From Secundilactobacillus paracollinoides DSM 15502 = JCM 11969 (GTDB lineage: Bacteria > Bacillota > Bacilli > Lactobacillales > Lactobacillaceae), in the NCBI RefSeq assembly GCF_001311135.1, contig NZ_BBAG01000024.1:1-45928 (forward strand): a stretch of DNA of 45,928 nt, given 5' to 3'. Each line of letters begins with the position of its first letter. Position 1 is the stretch's first letter. A program made the position numbers and the translations under genes. Below are positions 8,123 to 16,362 of the stretch, one piece after another. Below the pieces are notes generated by a model. The model saw nothing but the letters and a program-made list of their open reading frames with translations. It was not told the DNA's origin and searched no databases.

Positions 8123-9736
8123 ATGAAGGTTGTTGTCATTGGCGGTGTTGCGGGCGGACCGTCGTTTGCGACGCGGTTACGCCGGTTGAATGAAGACATG
8201 GACATTGTGATGTTTGAACGTGGCGACCATATTTCCTACGCCAGTTGTGCGTTACCGTACTACTTAGGTGGCGTGTTGCCGAGTCGAGATGTGCTGATCG
8301 AGCGGACACCGGAGATTTTAAGACAGAAAAATAACATTGATGTGCGGATTCACGAAGAAGTGACTGCCATTGATCCGGATGCGCAGACGCTGACGGTGTC
8401 GAAGCTGGAAACGGGTGAGGCCTACACTGAAACCTACGATCGACTGGTGTTATCAACTGGCGCTAGACCAGTATTGCCGCCGATCAAGGGCTTGGCTGAG
8501 GCTAAGAACGTCTTTACGCTGCGGAACGTGACGGATGCTGATCATATCAAGGCGTTCATCGATGCCAACCAGCCCAAGAAGGCTACGATTGTGGGCGCCG
8601 GGGCTGCCGGCATTGAAATTGCCGAAAGCTTTCAGCGGCTCGGGATGCAGATCACGTTGGTCGACCAGGCTGATCGCGTGATGACCCCGTACGATACTGA
8701 AATTACGGACATTGTGGCCCAACACCTGCGCGACCACGACGTTAATTTGCGGCTGAATGAGACCGTGGCCAACGTGGCGGACGGCGGGCAGACGGTCGTT
8801 TTAGCTGATGGGTCTGAGATCGACACTGATATTTTGATGCTGGTGACTGGTGTGACGCCAAATAACGAAGTTGCGCAAGCGGCCGGCGTTGCGCTGGCGG
8901 ATGATGGTCACATTATTGTGAACGACCAGATGAAGACGAACGTGCCAAACATTTACGCGATTGGTGACGTGGTGGAAACGACCAGCCTCATTACTGGGTT
9001 GCCGATTCAAAGCGTGCTATCGAGTGCTGCTAACCGGCAGGGGCACCTCCTCGCCGATATTATCAACGGCGCGGACATGACGTATCCCGGGTTCATTGGC
9101 GTGAGCGTCGCGAAGCTGTTTGACCTGACTGCCAGCAGCGTCGGGTATACCGAAATGGGCTTGCAGGCCGCTGGTATCACTGACTATGAGACGGTCTTTG
9201 TCACGCCGTTTGACCACGCGTCCTTCTACCCGGATGCTCACCGGTTGAATATTAAGCTGCTCTTTATCCCGTCGACGGGTCAGATTCTGGGTGGCGAATT
9301 CCTCGGTGAGCGGGGCGTTGATAAACGATCTGGCGAGTTGTCGGCCGCTATTGCGGGTGGCTTGGGAATCAATGATCTGCCAAACTTGGAGTTACCATAC
9401 TCGCCGCCATATTCATCTACCCGAGATCCGCTAAATGTGGCCGGGTACGTGGCAATCAATCAGCGAAACCAAGCGTTGAACACCATTAAAATCGCGGAAT
9501 TGAGCGATGATGATAAGGCTGGTGCCCAGTTCTTGGATATTCGCGAGGCCGGTAAACCAGCGAGCGGATCCATCAAGGCTGACTTCGAGATTCCGCTGAG
9601 TGTGCTGCGGGACGAACTGAATCAGTTGGATGCTGAAAAGCCAGTTTATATTCTGGCACGTAAGGGATTAGGGCCTTACAATGCATCGCGGATCCTTGCT
9701 GGAAAAGGATTTAACGTTAAGATTGTTGCAGAATAA
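8123..9736 (+). CDS. FAD-dependent pyridine nucleotide-disulfide oxidoreductase (CoA-disulfide reductase type) with C-terminal rhodanese-like domain
   Basis: A 537-residue cytosolic flavoprotein. The N-terminal GGVAGGPSFATRLRR binds FAD. The single active Cys is C42 in SYASCALPYYLGG, the arrangement used by CoA-disulfide reductases and NADH oxidase/peroxidase relatives. A second Rossmann motif VGAGAAGIEIAE is near 180. The FAD-binding IYAIGDVVET is near 280. The dimerisation domain follows to about 450, and the last roughly 90 residues form a rhodanese-like domain. In that domain the usual catalytic Cys position reads ILARKGLGPYNA, so the Cys is absent and sulfurtransferase activity is unlikely. 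The role is probably thiol/disulfide or NAD(P)H redox balance. An AAGGAGG ribosome site precedes the ATG. The gene is intact. Confidence 0.88.
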   Translation: MKVVVIGGVAGGPSFATRLRRLNEDMDIVMFERGDHISYASCALPYYLGGVLPSRDVLIERTPEILRQKNNIDVRIHEEVTAIDPDAQTLTVSKLETGEAYTETYDRLVLSTGARPVLPPIKGLAEAKNVFTLRNVTDADHIKAFIDANQPKKATIVGAGAAGIEIAESFQRLGMQITLVDQADRVMTPYDTEITDIVAQHLRDHDVNLRLNETVANVADGGQTVVLADGSEIDTDILMLVTGVTPNNEVAQAAGVALADDGHIIVNDQMKTNVPNIYAIGDVVETTSLITGLPIQSVLSSAANRQGHLLADIINGADMTYPGFIGVSVAKLFDLTASSVGYTEMGLQAAGITDYETVFVTPFDHASFYPDAHRLNIKLLFIPSTGQILGGEFLGERGVDKRSGELSAAIAGGLGINDLPNLELPYSPPYSSTRDPLNVAGYVAINQRNQALNTIKIAELSDDDKAGAQFLDIREAGKPASGSIKADFEIPLSVLRDELNQLDAEKPVYILARKGLGPYNASRILAGKGFNVKIVAE

Positions 9737-9738
9737 CC

Positions 9739-9776
9739 AAAAATGCTTCAGACCTCTATTGGCCTGAAGCATTTTT
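9739..9776. terminator. Bidirectional terminator between convergent genes
   Basis: AAAAATGCTTCAG(G) and CCTGAAGCATTTTT form a hairpin with A-run and T-run on opposite sides. It sits between the stop codons at 9736 (plus) and 9779 (minus). Confidence 0.9.
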
Positions 9777-9778
9777 AA

Positions 9779-10889
9779 TTAGAGATTGTTCAAGAAGTTT
9801 TGAAAGCCTTGCATTAGATGGGCAATCGCACCTGGATGCGCTTCTAATAGACTGAACAGGAAGGCAATCAGGAACAGAATGACGATCATGATGGCATGCC
9901 ACTTGCGTTGGCGATTGACCACTGCGATGTACTCGCGCATCACAGCGTTTGGTAGGAAGAACCGGGCTGTCCGCGACCCGACACCACTCGCTTTTAATCC
10001 AACGGCCTTAGCAAACATTGCAGCCCGGAAGGTGTGGTAATTGTTGGTGACAAAAATCGTTTTTGGCTTTTCGATTTTAAGGCTGTCGATAATTTTTTTT
10101 GAGAACCGCATGTTTTGCAGCGTTGTTTTAGATTCGAATTCGGCAATGGCATCGTTGGGGTCGATGCCGTGGGCGACGGCATACTTGCGCATGGCCTCAC
10201 CCTCGGGCACCGTTTCGTCGCCGCCCTGACCACCAGAAAGAATCATTTTGGCACGCTTGTGTTTCTTCTGGTTCTGTTTTTGATAAAAGCAATGCCCCGG
10301 TCGATCCGCTGCCCTAACAGCGGGGTGACCTGGTCGCCATTCATTAAACCAGCACCCAAAACGATAATGAAATCCTTGTTGAGTCGGGGCCAGTAAAGCT
10401 GATACAGCACCAGCATCGTTAAATAGTTGTAGAACCAAAAGACAGCGTACGCAATGCAGAGCGCTGGAAACGAGATCAGCAGGTTTGACCAAAAGTAGGC
10501 AGATGGTCGGAAATGAGACGTTCCACAAACGGCATGAGCAAAATGATAATGCCAAGATATAGCGTCAGCATGTTTGCGGGGGAGTGATTCTCTCGCCGCC
10601 AAACGATCGCGGCGTTCCATAGCAGCAAGAACGCTTGGAGCGCAAACGCCACGCCGATACAAAACAGGAAAAAGATGAACAGTAATCCAATCGGATAAAT
10701 CAGTTTATCATTATTCGTTGCGAGAATCGTGAGGCCCAGATCGACCCAAAACGAATAGAAGAAAATATTAAACCAAATGCCGTTGCGTAACTTTGTCCGG
10801 TCACGCAAATAACTGAATAGAAAAATCACGAGCCAGATGAGACAAAAGACCCAGCCCACCTTGAGAGTGGTGATGTAGTTTGAAGCCAT
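9779..10889 (-). CDS. YdcF family (DUF218) membrane protein, two frameshifts
   Basis: Three overlapping frames join into one protein of about 370 residues. The start (MASNYITTLKVGWVFCLIWL) leads into several membrane helices. The frame changes at an A-run at 10491-10494 and again at a T-run at 10277-10281; adding one base at each restores continuity. After the second membrane block comes the DUF218 core: DFIIVLGAGLMNGDQVTPLLGQRI, MILSGGQGGDE, ESKTTLQNM and FVTNNYHTFRAAMFA. A C-terminal membrane helix follows. DUF218 proteins include the E. coli envelope factor ElyC and SanA-like proteins; a role in the cell envelope is likely but the reaction is unknown. The two homopolymer breaks look like sequencing errors. 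Confidence 0.78.
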
Positions 10890-11053
10890 TTACGAAATAC
10901 CCCCTAGAATTACTCTTCTTGATTATAGCCTACTCTTAATGTTCCGGGTAGTTTTCGTTACGGCAGGATGAGAATCGGGTGAAATTCAGAAATCACGGGG
11001 GTAAATAGCGTATAATAATGGCTGTTACCATTATCAAAAAATCGAGGATAATC

Positions 11054-11749
11054 ATGGAAAATCGAGATTTTTACGACGACATTGTGGATAAGCGCACCAT
11101 TTCTGATTCGCGGCGATTACGCCAAGGCTTTTCCATTCGCTTTCGCACCGCAATGGATTTTGTGGTAGATAAATTACAGTTTTTGAGTCATGAATTTGAA
11201 CTAGAAAACAACTATGCGTTAATTGATAGTATCCAACACCGTATTAAATCGCCGGATAGTATTCTGGAAAAAGTTGACCGAAAACACCTGCCGAAAACGC
11301 GGCAAACCCTTTTTACTGGGTTGCACGATATTGCGGGTGTCCGGGTAATTACCCGATTTATCAGCGATGTGTACACCTTGGAGGATATGTTGCTCCACCA
11401 GCCGGATGTCCGGGTCGTGCAACGCAAGGATTACATCGAGCACCCTAAGGACAACGGCTATCGCAGTTTGCACATTATCGTTTCCGTGCCGATCTACTTT
11501 AGCTCTGGCACCGAAAACATTGATGTTGAAATCCAGATCCGCACGATTGCCATGAACTTCTGGGCATCGGTAGAACATGAGTTGAACTATAAAAAGGATA
11601 TTCCAAATAAAGATGCCATCCGCGCTGATTTAGCACATACGGCGCAGAGTATTACCAAGCTTGATACGAAGATGGATTCGTTGCGCGCCGATATTTGGCA
11701 TCAGGCGGAAGATGTGCCGGATGCTGAAGGTAGTGATGAAGGCGATTGA
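11054..11749 (+). CDS. Small alarmone synthetase ((p)ppGpp synthetase, RelP/RelQ type)
   Basis: A 231-residue RelA/SpoT-like synthetase domain without a hydrolase or regulatory domain. Diagnostic parts are HRIKSPDSILEKVDRK, LHDIAGVRVITRF, DYIEHPKDNGYRSLHIIV and VEIQIRTIAMNFWASVEHELNYK, all typical of stand-alone enzymes that transfer pyrophosphate from ATP to GDP or GTP. It would give alarmone production under cell-wall or other stresses. The ATG at 11054 is chosen because GAGGA lies 7 bases upstream; an earlier in-frame ATG at 11018 overlaps the TATAAT box (11011-11016) and is unlikely. A hairpin terminator follows. The gene is intact. I cannot choose between RelP and RelQ. Confidence 0.85.
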   Translation: MENRDFYDDIVDKRTISDSRRLRQGFSIRFRTAMDFVVDKLQFLSHEFELENNYALIDSIQHRIKSPDSILEKVDRKHLPKTRQTLFTGLHDIAGVRVITRFISDVYTLEDMLLHQPDVRVVQRKDYIEHPKDNGYRSLHIIVSVPIYFSSGTENIDVEIQIRTIAMNFWASVEHELNYKKDIPNKDAIRADLAHTAQSITKLDTKMDSLRADIWHQAEDVPDAEGSDEGD

Positions 11750-11766
11750 GCTTTTTTGTGGATGTG

Positions 11767-11800
11767 AAAGGCGCTCCTCTTTGGTGAGGAGCGCCTTTTT
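11767..11800 (+). terminator. Terminator after the alarmone synthetase
   Basis: AAAGGCGCTCCTC and GAGGAGCGCCTTTTT form a perfect stem with a four-base loop and T-run. Confidence 0.93.
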
Positions 11801-11835
11801 GACGTCGTTTTTTTTGGCGACGCGCTTTCATGCCT

Positions 11836-11925
11836 CATTGCTGAAACGTGTTCCAAACAGAGGGCCACTGCGTAAGCCAACTCTGACCAAAAAGTCAGAC
11901 CCAGTATTTTGATCTTTTCAGTTGA
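11836..11925 (-). repeat. Partial family A hairpin
   Basis: Contains GCTGAAACGTGTTCC (the reverse of the right end), GGGCCACTGCGTAAGCCAACT and the inner TCTGACCAAAAAGTC. The other arm is only poorly preserved, so this is a decayed or truncated copy next to the full copy at 11957-12080. Together they fill the 11801-12077 interval. Confidence 0.55.
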
Positions 11926-11956
11926 CTGGTTAAGGCTACGGCTTTCTTGGCAGCCG

Positions 11957-12080
11957 TGCCGAAACGTGCTCCAGAAGGCAAGGGGCGGCCATGTAACGGC
12001 TCTGGCAAAAAATCCAGGATCGGGATTTTCTGCCAGAGCCCGTTACATTCTGCCCCTTAACCGCCTTCCTCCACACTCTA
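11957..12080 (-). repeat. Hairpin element family A abutting the queT stop codon
   Basis: On the minus strand the gene ends GAAGAC-TAG and the element runs straight on as AGTGTGGAGGAAGGCGG. The arms are GGCAGAATGTAACGGGCTC and GAGCCGTTACATGGCCGCC, and the inner pair AGAAAATCC faces GGATTTTTT. The right end is GGAGCACGTTTCGGC. Confidence 0.8.
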
Positions 12081-12581
12081 GTCTTCCAAATCAATCCGCT
12101 TACTAATCGGGTAAATAATAAACCCACCCGCGACCATCGACAGCAACTCGCCGATACCAATTGTTAACCAGCTCATCCAGAATGGAATGTGTGAGACCCA
12201 GTAGAGTTCGCCCGCGATGGTGAACATTGAGATGGCCACGATAATGGCTGTGATGACATACTTCACGCGCATGTCCTTGATTTTAGCTGTCACAAATCGG
12301 ACTAGAATCAAGACTAACAACGTTGAGAGACTACCAATCGGCACATCAAACGCCCATGTTGGTGACGCAAAATTAGCTAAAAAGACACCCAGCGTGACGC
12401 CCCAGACATAGCGCTTGTTATACAGGGCCAAATAGTTAAACATTTCTGCAAATCGAAGCTGAACAGCTCCGAAACTAATTGGCGCAAGAACCAGCGTAAT
12501 GGCAACGTATAAGGCTGCCACGACCGCTGTTTTCGCAACGCTTTGGGTCGACAAAATAGGTGTGTTGGTGGAATTTTTCAT
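12078..12581 (-). CDS. queT: QueT family queuosine-precursor transporter
   Basis: A 167-residue integral membrane protein with about five to six helices and the family features QLRFAEMFNYLALYNKRYVWGVTLGVFLANF and GELLSMVAGGFIIYPISKR. QueT proteins are the substrate-binding (S) subunits of ECF-type transporters that import queuosine precursors such as preQ1 or preQ0 for tRNA modification. A preQ1-II-type riboswitch directly upstream, whose last helix masks the ribosome site, strongly supports the assignment. The stop codon TAG is shared with the edge of a family A hairpin. The gene is intact. Confidence 0.9.
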   Translation of the reverse strand: MKNSTNTPILSTQSVAKTAVVAALYVAITLVLAPISFGAVQLRFAEMFNYLALYNKRYVWGVTLGVFLANFASPTWAFDVPIGSLSTLLVLILVRFVTAKIKDMRVKYVITAIIVAISMFTIAGELYWVSHIPFWMSWLTIGIGELLSMVAGGFIIYPISKRIDLED

Positions 12582-12585
12582 ATTA

Positions 12586-12672
12586 ATCTCCTTTGTAGCC
12601 GCAAGGGGCTAGTCATAACTACGACCAAAGGAAAGATGAAGTGTCGTAGTGGCGTCGGTCAGATTTGACGCC
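12586..12672 (-). promoter_or_regulatory. PreQ1-II riboswitch
   Basis: On the minus strand the leader folds as the H-type pseudoknot known for preQ1-II. It has an upstream hairpin GGCGUC/GACGCC, a main stem CUACGAC/GUCGUAG with loop ACUUCAUCUUUCCUUUG, and an inserted hairpin UAGCC/GGCUA. The ribosome site CAAAGGAG can pair with CCUUUG of the loop. Ligand binding would thus hide the Shine-Dalgarno sequence of queT and stop translation when precursor is plentiful. The layout matches the Lactobacillus rhamnosus type of this riboswitch class. Confidence 0.85.
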
Positions 12673-12854
12673 GTTTAAATGAAAGTTGTCCGGGTTCTAG
12701 TGTGCAACAAAATTTGGGTGTTGGCAAGTTGGATTTTTTGCGGAGGTGGTGAGATGTGTGGTGCTTGTATTGCTGCGTTAGCCGACTTGGGTTAGCATTC
12801 TTGCTTTAGTTTCTTCAAGGTTGGCTTGGCGACGTGGGTTTTGGCTTCTTAGCC
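12673..12854. other. Intergenic stretch without a recognised feature
   Basis: No convincing reading frame with a ribosome site, no terminator and no clear repeat was seen here. It probably contains the queT promoter, but no pair of -35 and -10 boxes stands out. Confidence 0.4.
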
Positions 12855-13040
12855 CAAACGTGTTTCAGAAGGCAGAACTCCTGTGCAAGGCACTTTGAGA
12901 GAAATGCTAAGGGTGCTTTGGTGAAAAGTGTGGAATTTGCGATGAGCGGCCATGTAACGGACTCTGGCAAAAATCCAGGATCGGGATTTTTGCCAAAGTC
13001 CGTTACATTCTGCCCCTTAACCGCCTTCTTCCACACTCTA
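12855..13040 (-). repeat. Family A hairpin with internal insertion, abutting the SDR stop codon
   Basis: On the minus strand the gene ends GCAAAG-TAG and continues AGTGTGGAAGAAGGCGG. The arms are AGAATGTAACGGACT and AGTCCGTTACATGGCCG. The element's outer right arm and the AAACACGTTT right end are separated from the hairpin by about 70 extra bases (roughly 12876-12945). Those bases contain another AGTGTGGAA-like block in the opposite orientation, possibly a remnant of a second copy. Confidence 0.65.
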
Positions 13041-13792
13041 CTTTGCAATCCACCCACCATCAATCGGAATCGTCACCCCATGAATATAGTCGGCTTTCGA
13101 ACTCGCAACAAACAGTGTCAGATCAGCGACTTCCTCCGCTGTTGCCCAGCGTTTTGCTGGTGTTTCTGACGCCACCCATTTTGCCATGTGGCCGTCGCCC
13201 GCAAAGTCGGCGGCGTTCATTGGCGTATTGATTGCGCCTGGGGCTAAGCAGTTGGCGCGGATGCCCTGGCCCGCATAGTCGATATCCAGTTGCTTGGTCA
13301 TACCGATGATGGCGTGCTTGGCCGCTGTGTAGGCGATGCCGCCGCCACCCGCAACTAGGCCGGCAATCGAGGCCATGTTGACGAACACACCGTGGTGTTG
13401 CGCCAGCATTTTCGGCAACGCGGCCTTGACCATCAGAAACTGACTGTTGAGGTCCACGTTTAAGATGTGCTGCCAGTCCGCAAAACTCGTGTCCATCGCT
13501 GGTTTGTAAGCATCCAGAACACCCGCGGTATTGCAAACGATATCCAGATGGTCGCTAATTTTGGTGACGAGCGCTAAGGTTTTGCTGCTTGTTTCAGGTT
13601 GGCTAACATCACCAACCAACGTGTGCAGTAACCCAGAATTGCATTTCGCCTCAAGCTTCTTTAAGCCGTCCTTGTTGGTATCCACAGCGATAACGGTTGC
13701 GCCGGCAGTAATGAATTTTTCCGCCTGGCTGCACCAATACCAGAAGCCGCGCCGGTGACGATAACCGTTTGATTCTTGAAATCCTCGGTCAT
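13038..13792 (-). CDS. Short-chain dehydrogenase/reductase (SDR), frameshifted near the N-terminus
   Basis: The protein begins MTEDFKNQTVIVTGAASGIG, the classical SDR nucleotide-binding motif, and then loses frame at 13726-13727. One C restored (GCAGCC to GCAGCCC on the coding strand) gives GIGAAQAEKFITAGATVIAVDTNKDG and a protein of about 251 residues. The active site is seen as VFVNMASIAG (Ser) and YTAAKHAIIG (YxxxK). The C-terminus DYIHGVTIPIDGGWIAK is typical of the FabG-like SDR group. It is an NAD(P)-dependent alcohol or ketone oxidoreductase of unknown substrate. Its ATG overlaps the stop codon of the upstream DUF2829 gene as TAATG, so the two are translationally coupled. The TAG stop is part of a family A hairpin edge. 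Confidence 0.82.
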
Positions 13793-14016
13793 TAGTCAGT
13801 CACAAGTTCCCAGTCTTCGGCTAAAATGTCACAGTCGGTTGGTGACCACATGCTGAAGGCTTCATCCTCGGTCTTGATCAAGAAATAGGGGTTTAACTGG
13901 TCGCCTTCAAAGGTGCTCATTGGTTGGAGCTGGACGTACAGTTCAGTACCTTCCCAGCCAGTTCGAACGACCCGGTCGCCCTTTTTGAGATACGGTAAAA
14001 TTGCTTCGAAAGTCAT
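13792..14016 (-). CDS. DUF2829 domain protein (Tad2-like)
   Basis: A 74-residue protein that is entirely one DUF2829 domain. The N-terminal FEAILPYLKKGDRVVRTGWEG and the C-terminal MWSPTDCDILAEDWELV are the two family signatures. DUF2829 proteins are common in phages and Firmicutes. One phage branch, Tad2, binds the signalling molecule of Thoeris defence and so blocks it; whether this copy does so is unknown. It lies immediately upstream of, and overlaps by one base, an SDR oxidoreductase. A GGAGGAACC ribosome site precedes the ATG. The gene is intact. Confidence 0.8.
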   Translation of the reverse strand: MTFEAILPYLKKGDRVVRTGWEGTELYVQLQPMSTFEGDQLNPYFLIKTEDEAFSMWSPTDCDILAEDWELVTD

Positions 14017-14230
14017 GTTTGGTTCCTCCTGAAATTTCGGTTTACAGTTGAGTTTAACACAGTTGGCTTGTTTTAGTTGCAGTTAAGATGGGTCATGTAT
14101 GTTGGCTATAGGAAACAAGTCGGTTTGAAACTGTTAATTTGAAGTAGGGTTTCTCATAGTATTCTCATTATGCTACACTAGAAGCAACAAACTTAAGTGA
14201 ACTTCATCACAACTAACTGGAGGCCTTTCC

Positions 14231-15400
14231 ATGAACATAGACGAACTAAACCCAGATATTACCAGCGTCGCACCATCAGCACTTAGAGCCTTTGACCACA
14301 AGATTAGTCAGGACCCAAACATTGTTAAACTCACGTTAGGCGAACCTGATTTTAACGTGCCGGAACATATTAAGCAGGCGGCAATTAAGGCGATCACCGA
14401 CGATAGATCTCATTACCCTTACTATTGGGGCATTCAGGAATTGCGTGACGCAGCCTCGACCTACTATCGCGAGAAGTTTGGCTACAACTACACCGCTGAC
14501 CAAATTGTGTGTTCAGTTGGCGCGACCGAGGGTTTAGCGGCGACTTTCAAGACGTTGTTTAAACCTGGGGAAGGCGTGATCATTCCCGCCCCAGCTTATC
14601 CCGTTTATAAAGCCTTAGCTGGCGTCAATCATTTAAAACCGATCTTGGTCGATACCAGCAGTTCAGACTTTGTGTTGACGCCGGAGGAAGTGCAAGAGGC
14701 TATCGATGCCAATCCTGAGACGACAATCAAAGGCGTGGTCATCACGGACCATTGCAACCCGACCGGTGTGATTTACACCGAAGAACAACTGCACGCGCTG
14801 GTTGACGTTTTCCGCGACAATCAGATTTGGATCATTAGTGATGAGATTTATGGCGAACTGCTGTATGGCGGTGCAAAGCATTATAGTTTGTCAAAATGGT
14901 TACCGGATCAGACCATTATCGTGAACGGCTTATCGAAATCACACGCGATGACTGGCTGGCGAATCGGGTTTGTGTTTGGTCCGACTGGGGTGATCGATGA
15001 AATTGCCAAGGCACACCAGTTCCAAGTCACGACACCAACTTCAATCGTGCAGTACGCGTCGGTTGAGGCGCTGACGCACGGGCAAGATGATGCCGAAAAG
15101 ATGCGGGTTATTTATGAAAAACGCTGCACCTATTTGGCTGATGAATTGACCAAATTGGGCTTTGATATGGTGAAACCTGGCGGGGCCTTCTACATCTTTG
15201 CGAAGATTCCAGCTGTGTGCCAGCAGACGAGCGTTGAATTTGCGGATGAGTTGGCCGCTACCTATCACGTTGGCGTCATGCCTGGTAAACCATTTGGCGA
15301 TGACCGGTACATTCGAATCAGTTACGCATCAAGCATGGATAATATCAAGGCTGCCGTTGATGGGATGCGTCAACTGCTGCAGGCTAAGGTGAATGCTTAA
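14231..15400 (+). CDS. Class I/II pyridoxal-phosphate aminotransferase
   Basis: A 389-residue fold-type I aminotransferase. It shows the N-terminal VKLTLGEPDFNVPEHI, the cofactor loop SVGATEGLAATF, the NPTG motif in DHCNPTGVIYT, ISDEIYGELLYGG, the Schiff-base lysine in NGLSKSHAMTGWRIGF and the C-terminal substrate arginine in IRISYASS. This is the aspartate/aromatic aminotransferase subgroup of lactobacilli, which uses 2-oxoglutarate as amino acceptor. The exact amino acid cannot be fixed from sequence. GGAGGCC precedes the ATG and a terminator follows, so it is monocistronic. The gene is intact. Confidence 0.9.
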   Translation: MNIDELNPDITSVAPSALRAFDHKISQDPNIVKLTLGEPDFNVPEHIKQAAIKAITDDRSHYPYYWGIQELRDAASTYYREKFGYNYTADQIVCSVGATEGLAATFKTLFKPGEGVIIPAPAYPVYKALAGVNHLKPILVDTSSSDFVLTPEEVQEAIDANPETTIKGVVITDHCNPTGVIYTEEQLHALVDVFRDNQIWIISDEIYGELLYGGAKHYSLSKWLPDQTIIVNGLSKSHAMTGWRIGFVFGPTGVIDEIAKAHQFQVTTPTSIVQYASVEALTHGQDDAEKMRVIYEKRCTYLADELTKLGFDMVKPGGAFYIFAKIPAVCQQTSVEFADELAATYHVGVMPGKPFGDDRYIRISYASSMDNIKAAVDGMRQLLQAKVNA

Positions 15401-15411
15401 CAAAAATGAGT

Positions 15412-15449
15412 AAAAAAGACCATTTCATTTAAAACAATGGTCTTTTTTT
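15412..15449 (+). terminator. Terminator after the aminotransferase
   Basis: AAAAAAGACCATT and AATGGTCTTTTTTT form the stem, with a loop of about 11 bases and a T-run. Confidence 0.88.
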
Positions 15450-15607
15450 GCGTAGTTATAGGGTATAGGGAAAAAGTTTCCGTCATTAGCCGGCAATTAG
15501 TGGCTAATTTGTAAAAATTCCAAATAATAACGGATTCTTAACCGAAAACGCCTGCAATACCTGTTAAAATAGAAGTATCAAATCCAAATTAAGTGGGGGA
15601 ATACGAA

Positions 15608-16171
15608 ATGATCGCATGGATAATTGCAATTGTTGTCATTGTACTGCTGGCTATTTTATACGTGTCAGCCTATAACGGCTTGATCAAGGGCCGGACTTAC
15701 GTTCAAGAATCATGGAGCCAGATCGATGTTCAATTGAAACGACGGAATGACTTGATTCCAAACCTGATCGAAACGGTAAAGGGGTACAGTCATTACGAAC
15801 AAAGCACCCTGGAAAAGGTTGTTGGTCTGCGGAATCAATTGATCAACATGCCAGCGGACGACCACCAAAAAATGATGGACGTTTCTGACCAACTGTCCAG
15901 TTCATTGAAGAGTATTTTCGCGGTTGCTGAAGCCTATCCAGACTTGAAAGCAAACGATGAATATACCAAGTTGATGGAAGAACTGACCAACACGGAAAAT
16001 AAGATTGCTTATTCACGGCAACTGTATAACTCAAGCGTGGCCAGCTTCAACTTGAAGATCCAATCCTTCCCAAGCAACATTGTGGCAGGCATCCACCACT
16101 TTACAATTTCAGAATACCTGCAGGTTCCAGAAGAAGAGAAGGAAGCGCCGAAGGTTTCGTTTGACAAATAG
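15608..16171 (+). CDS. lemA: LemA family membrane protein
   Basis: A 187-residue protein with an N-terminal membrane helix ([18 protein letters not shown]). The helical LemA domain follows, recognised by [57 protein letters not shown] and [12 protein letters not shown]. The ATG at 15608 is preferred to an earlier GTG because that GTG is part of the GTGGGGGAA ribosome site. LemA proteins are commonly paired with the membrane protease HtpX, as here, and are thought to act in envelope quality control. A family A hairpin begins exactly at its TAG stop codon and separates it from htpX. The gene is intact. Confidence 0.9.
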   Translation: MIAWIIAIVVIVLLAILYVSAYNGLIKGRTYVQESWSQIDVQLKRRNDLIPNLIETVKGYSHYEQSTLEKVVGLRNQLINMPADDHQKMMDVSDQLSSSLKSIFAVAEAYPDLKANDEYTKLMEELTNTENKIAYSRQLYNSSVASFNLKIQSFPSNIVAGIHHFTISEYLQVPEEEKEAPKVSFDK

Positions 16172-16306
16172 AGTGTGGAACAAGGCGGTTTAGGGGCTAA
16201 CGTGTAACGGACTCTGACCGAAAAGTCCGGGCCTGACTTTTTGGTCAGAGTCCGTTACACGTTAGCCCCATGCCTTGTGGAACACGTTTCAGCTATGAGG
16301 CCTAGA
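16169..16306 (+). repeat. Hairpin element family A (best-preserved copy), starting at the lemA stop
   Basis: TAG-AGTGTGGAACAAGGCGG is followed by the arms GGGGCTAACGTGTAACGGAC and GTCCGTTACACGTTAGCCCC. The inner pair TCTGACCGAAAAGTC faces GACTTTTTGGTCAGA. Then comes GGAACACGTTTCAGC and the edge CCTAGA. Its right arms end 50 bases before the htpX start. Confidence 0.9.
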
Positions 16307-16362
16307 ACAAGCAGCTTCAAACCTACAAATAAACCACCAAAAGAAAAAAGGGAGAACCAGCC

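Noticed and set aside
12834..13169. 111-residue plus-strand frame over a family A copy and the SDR gene end
   Set aside because: It is antisense to a clear SDR coding region and to a hairpin, with no supporting start signals.
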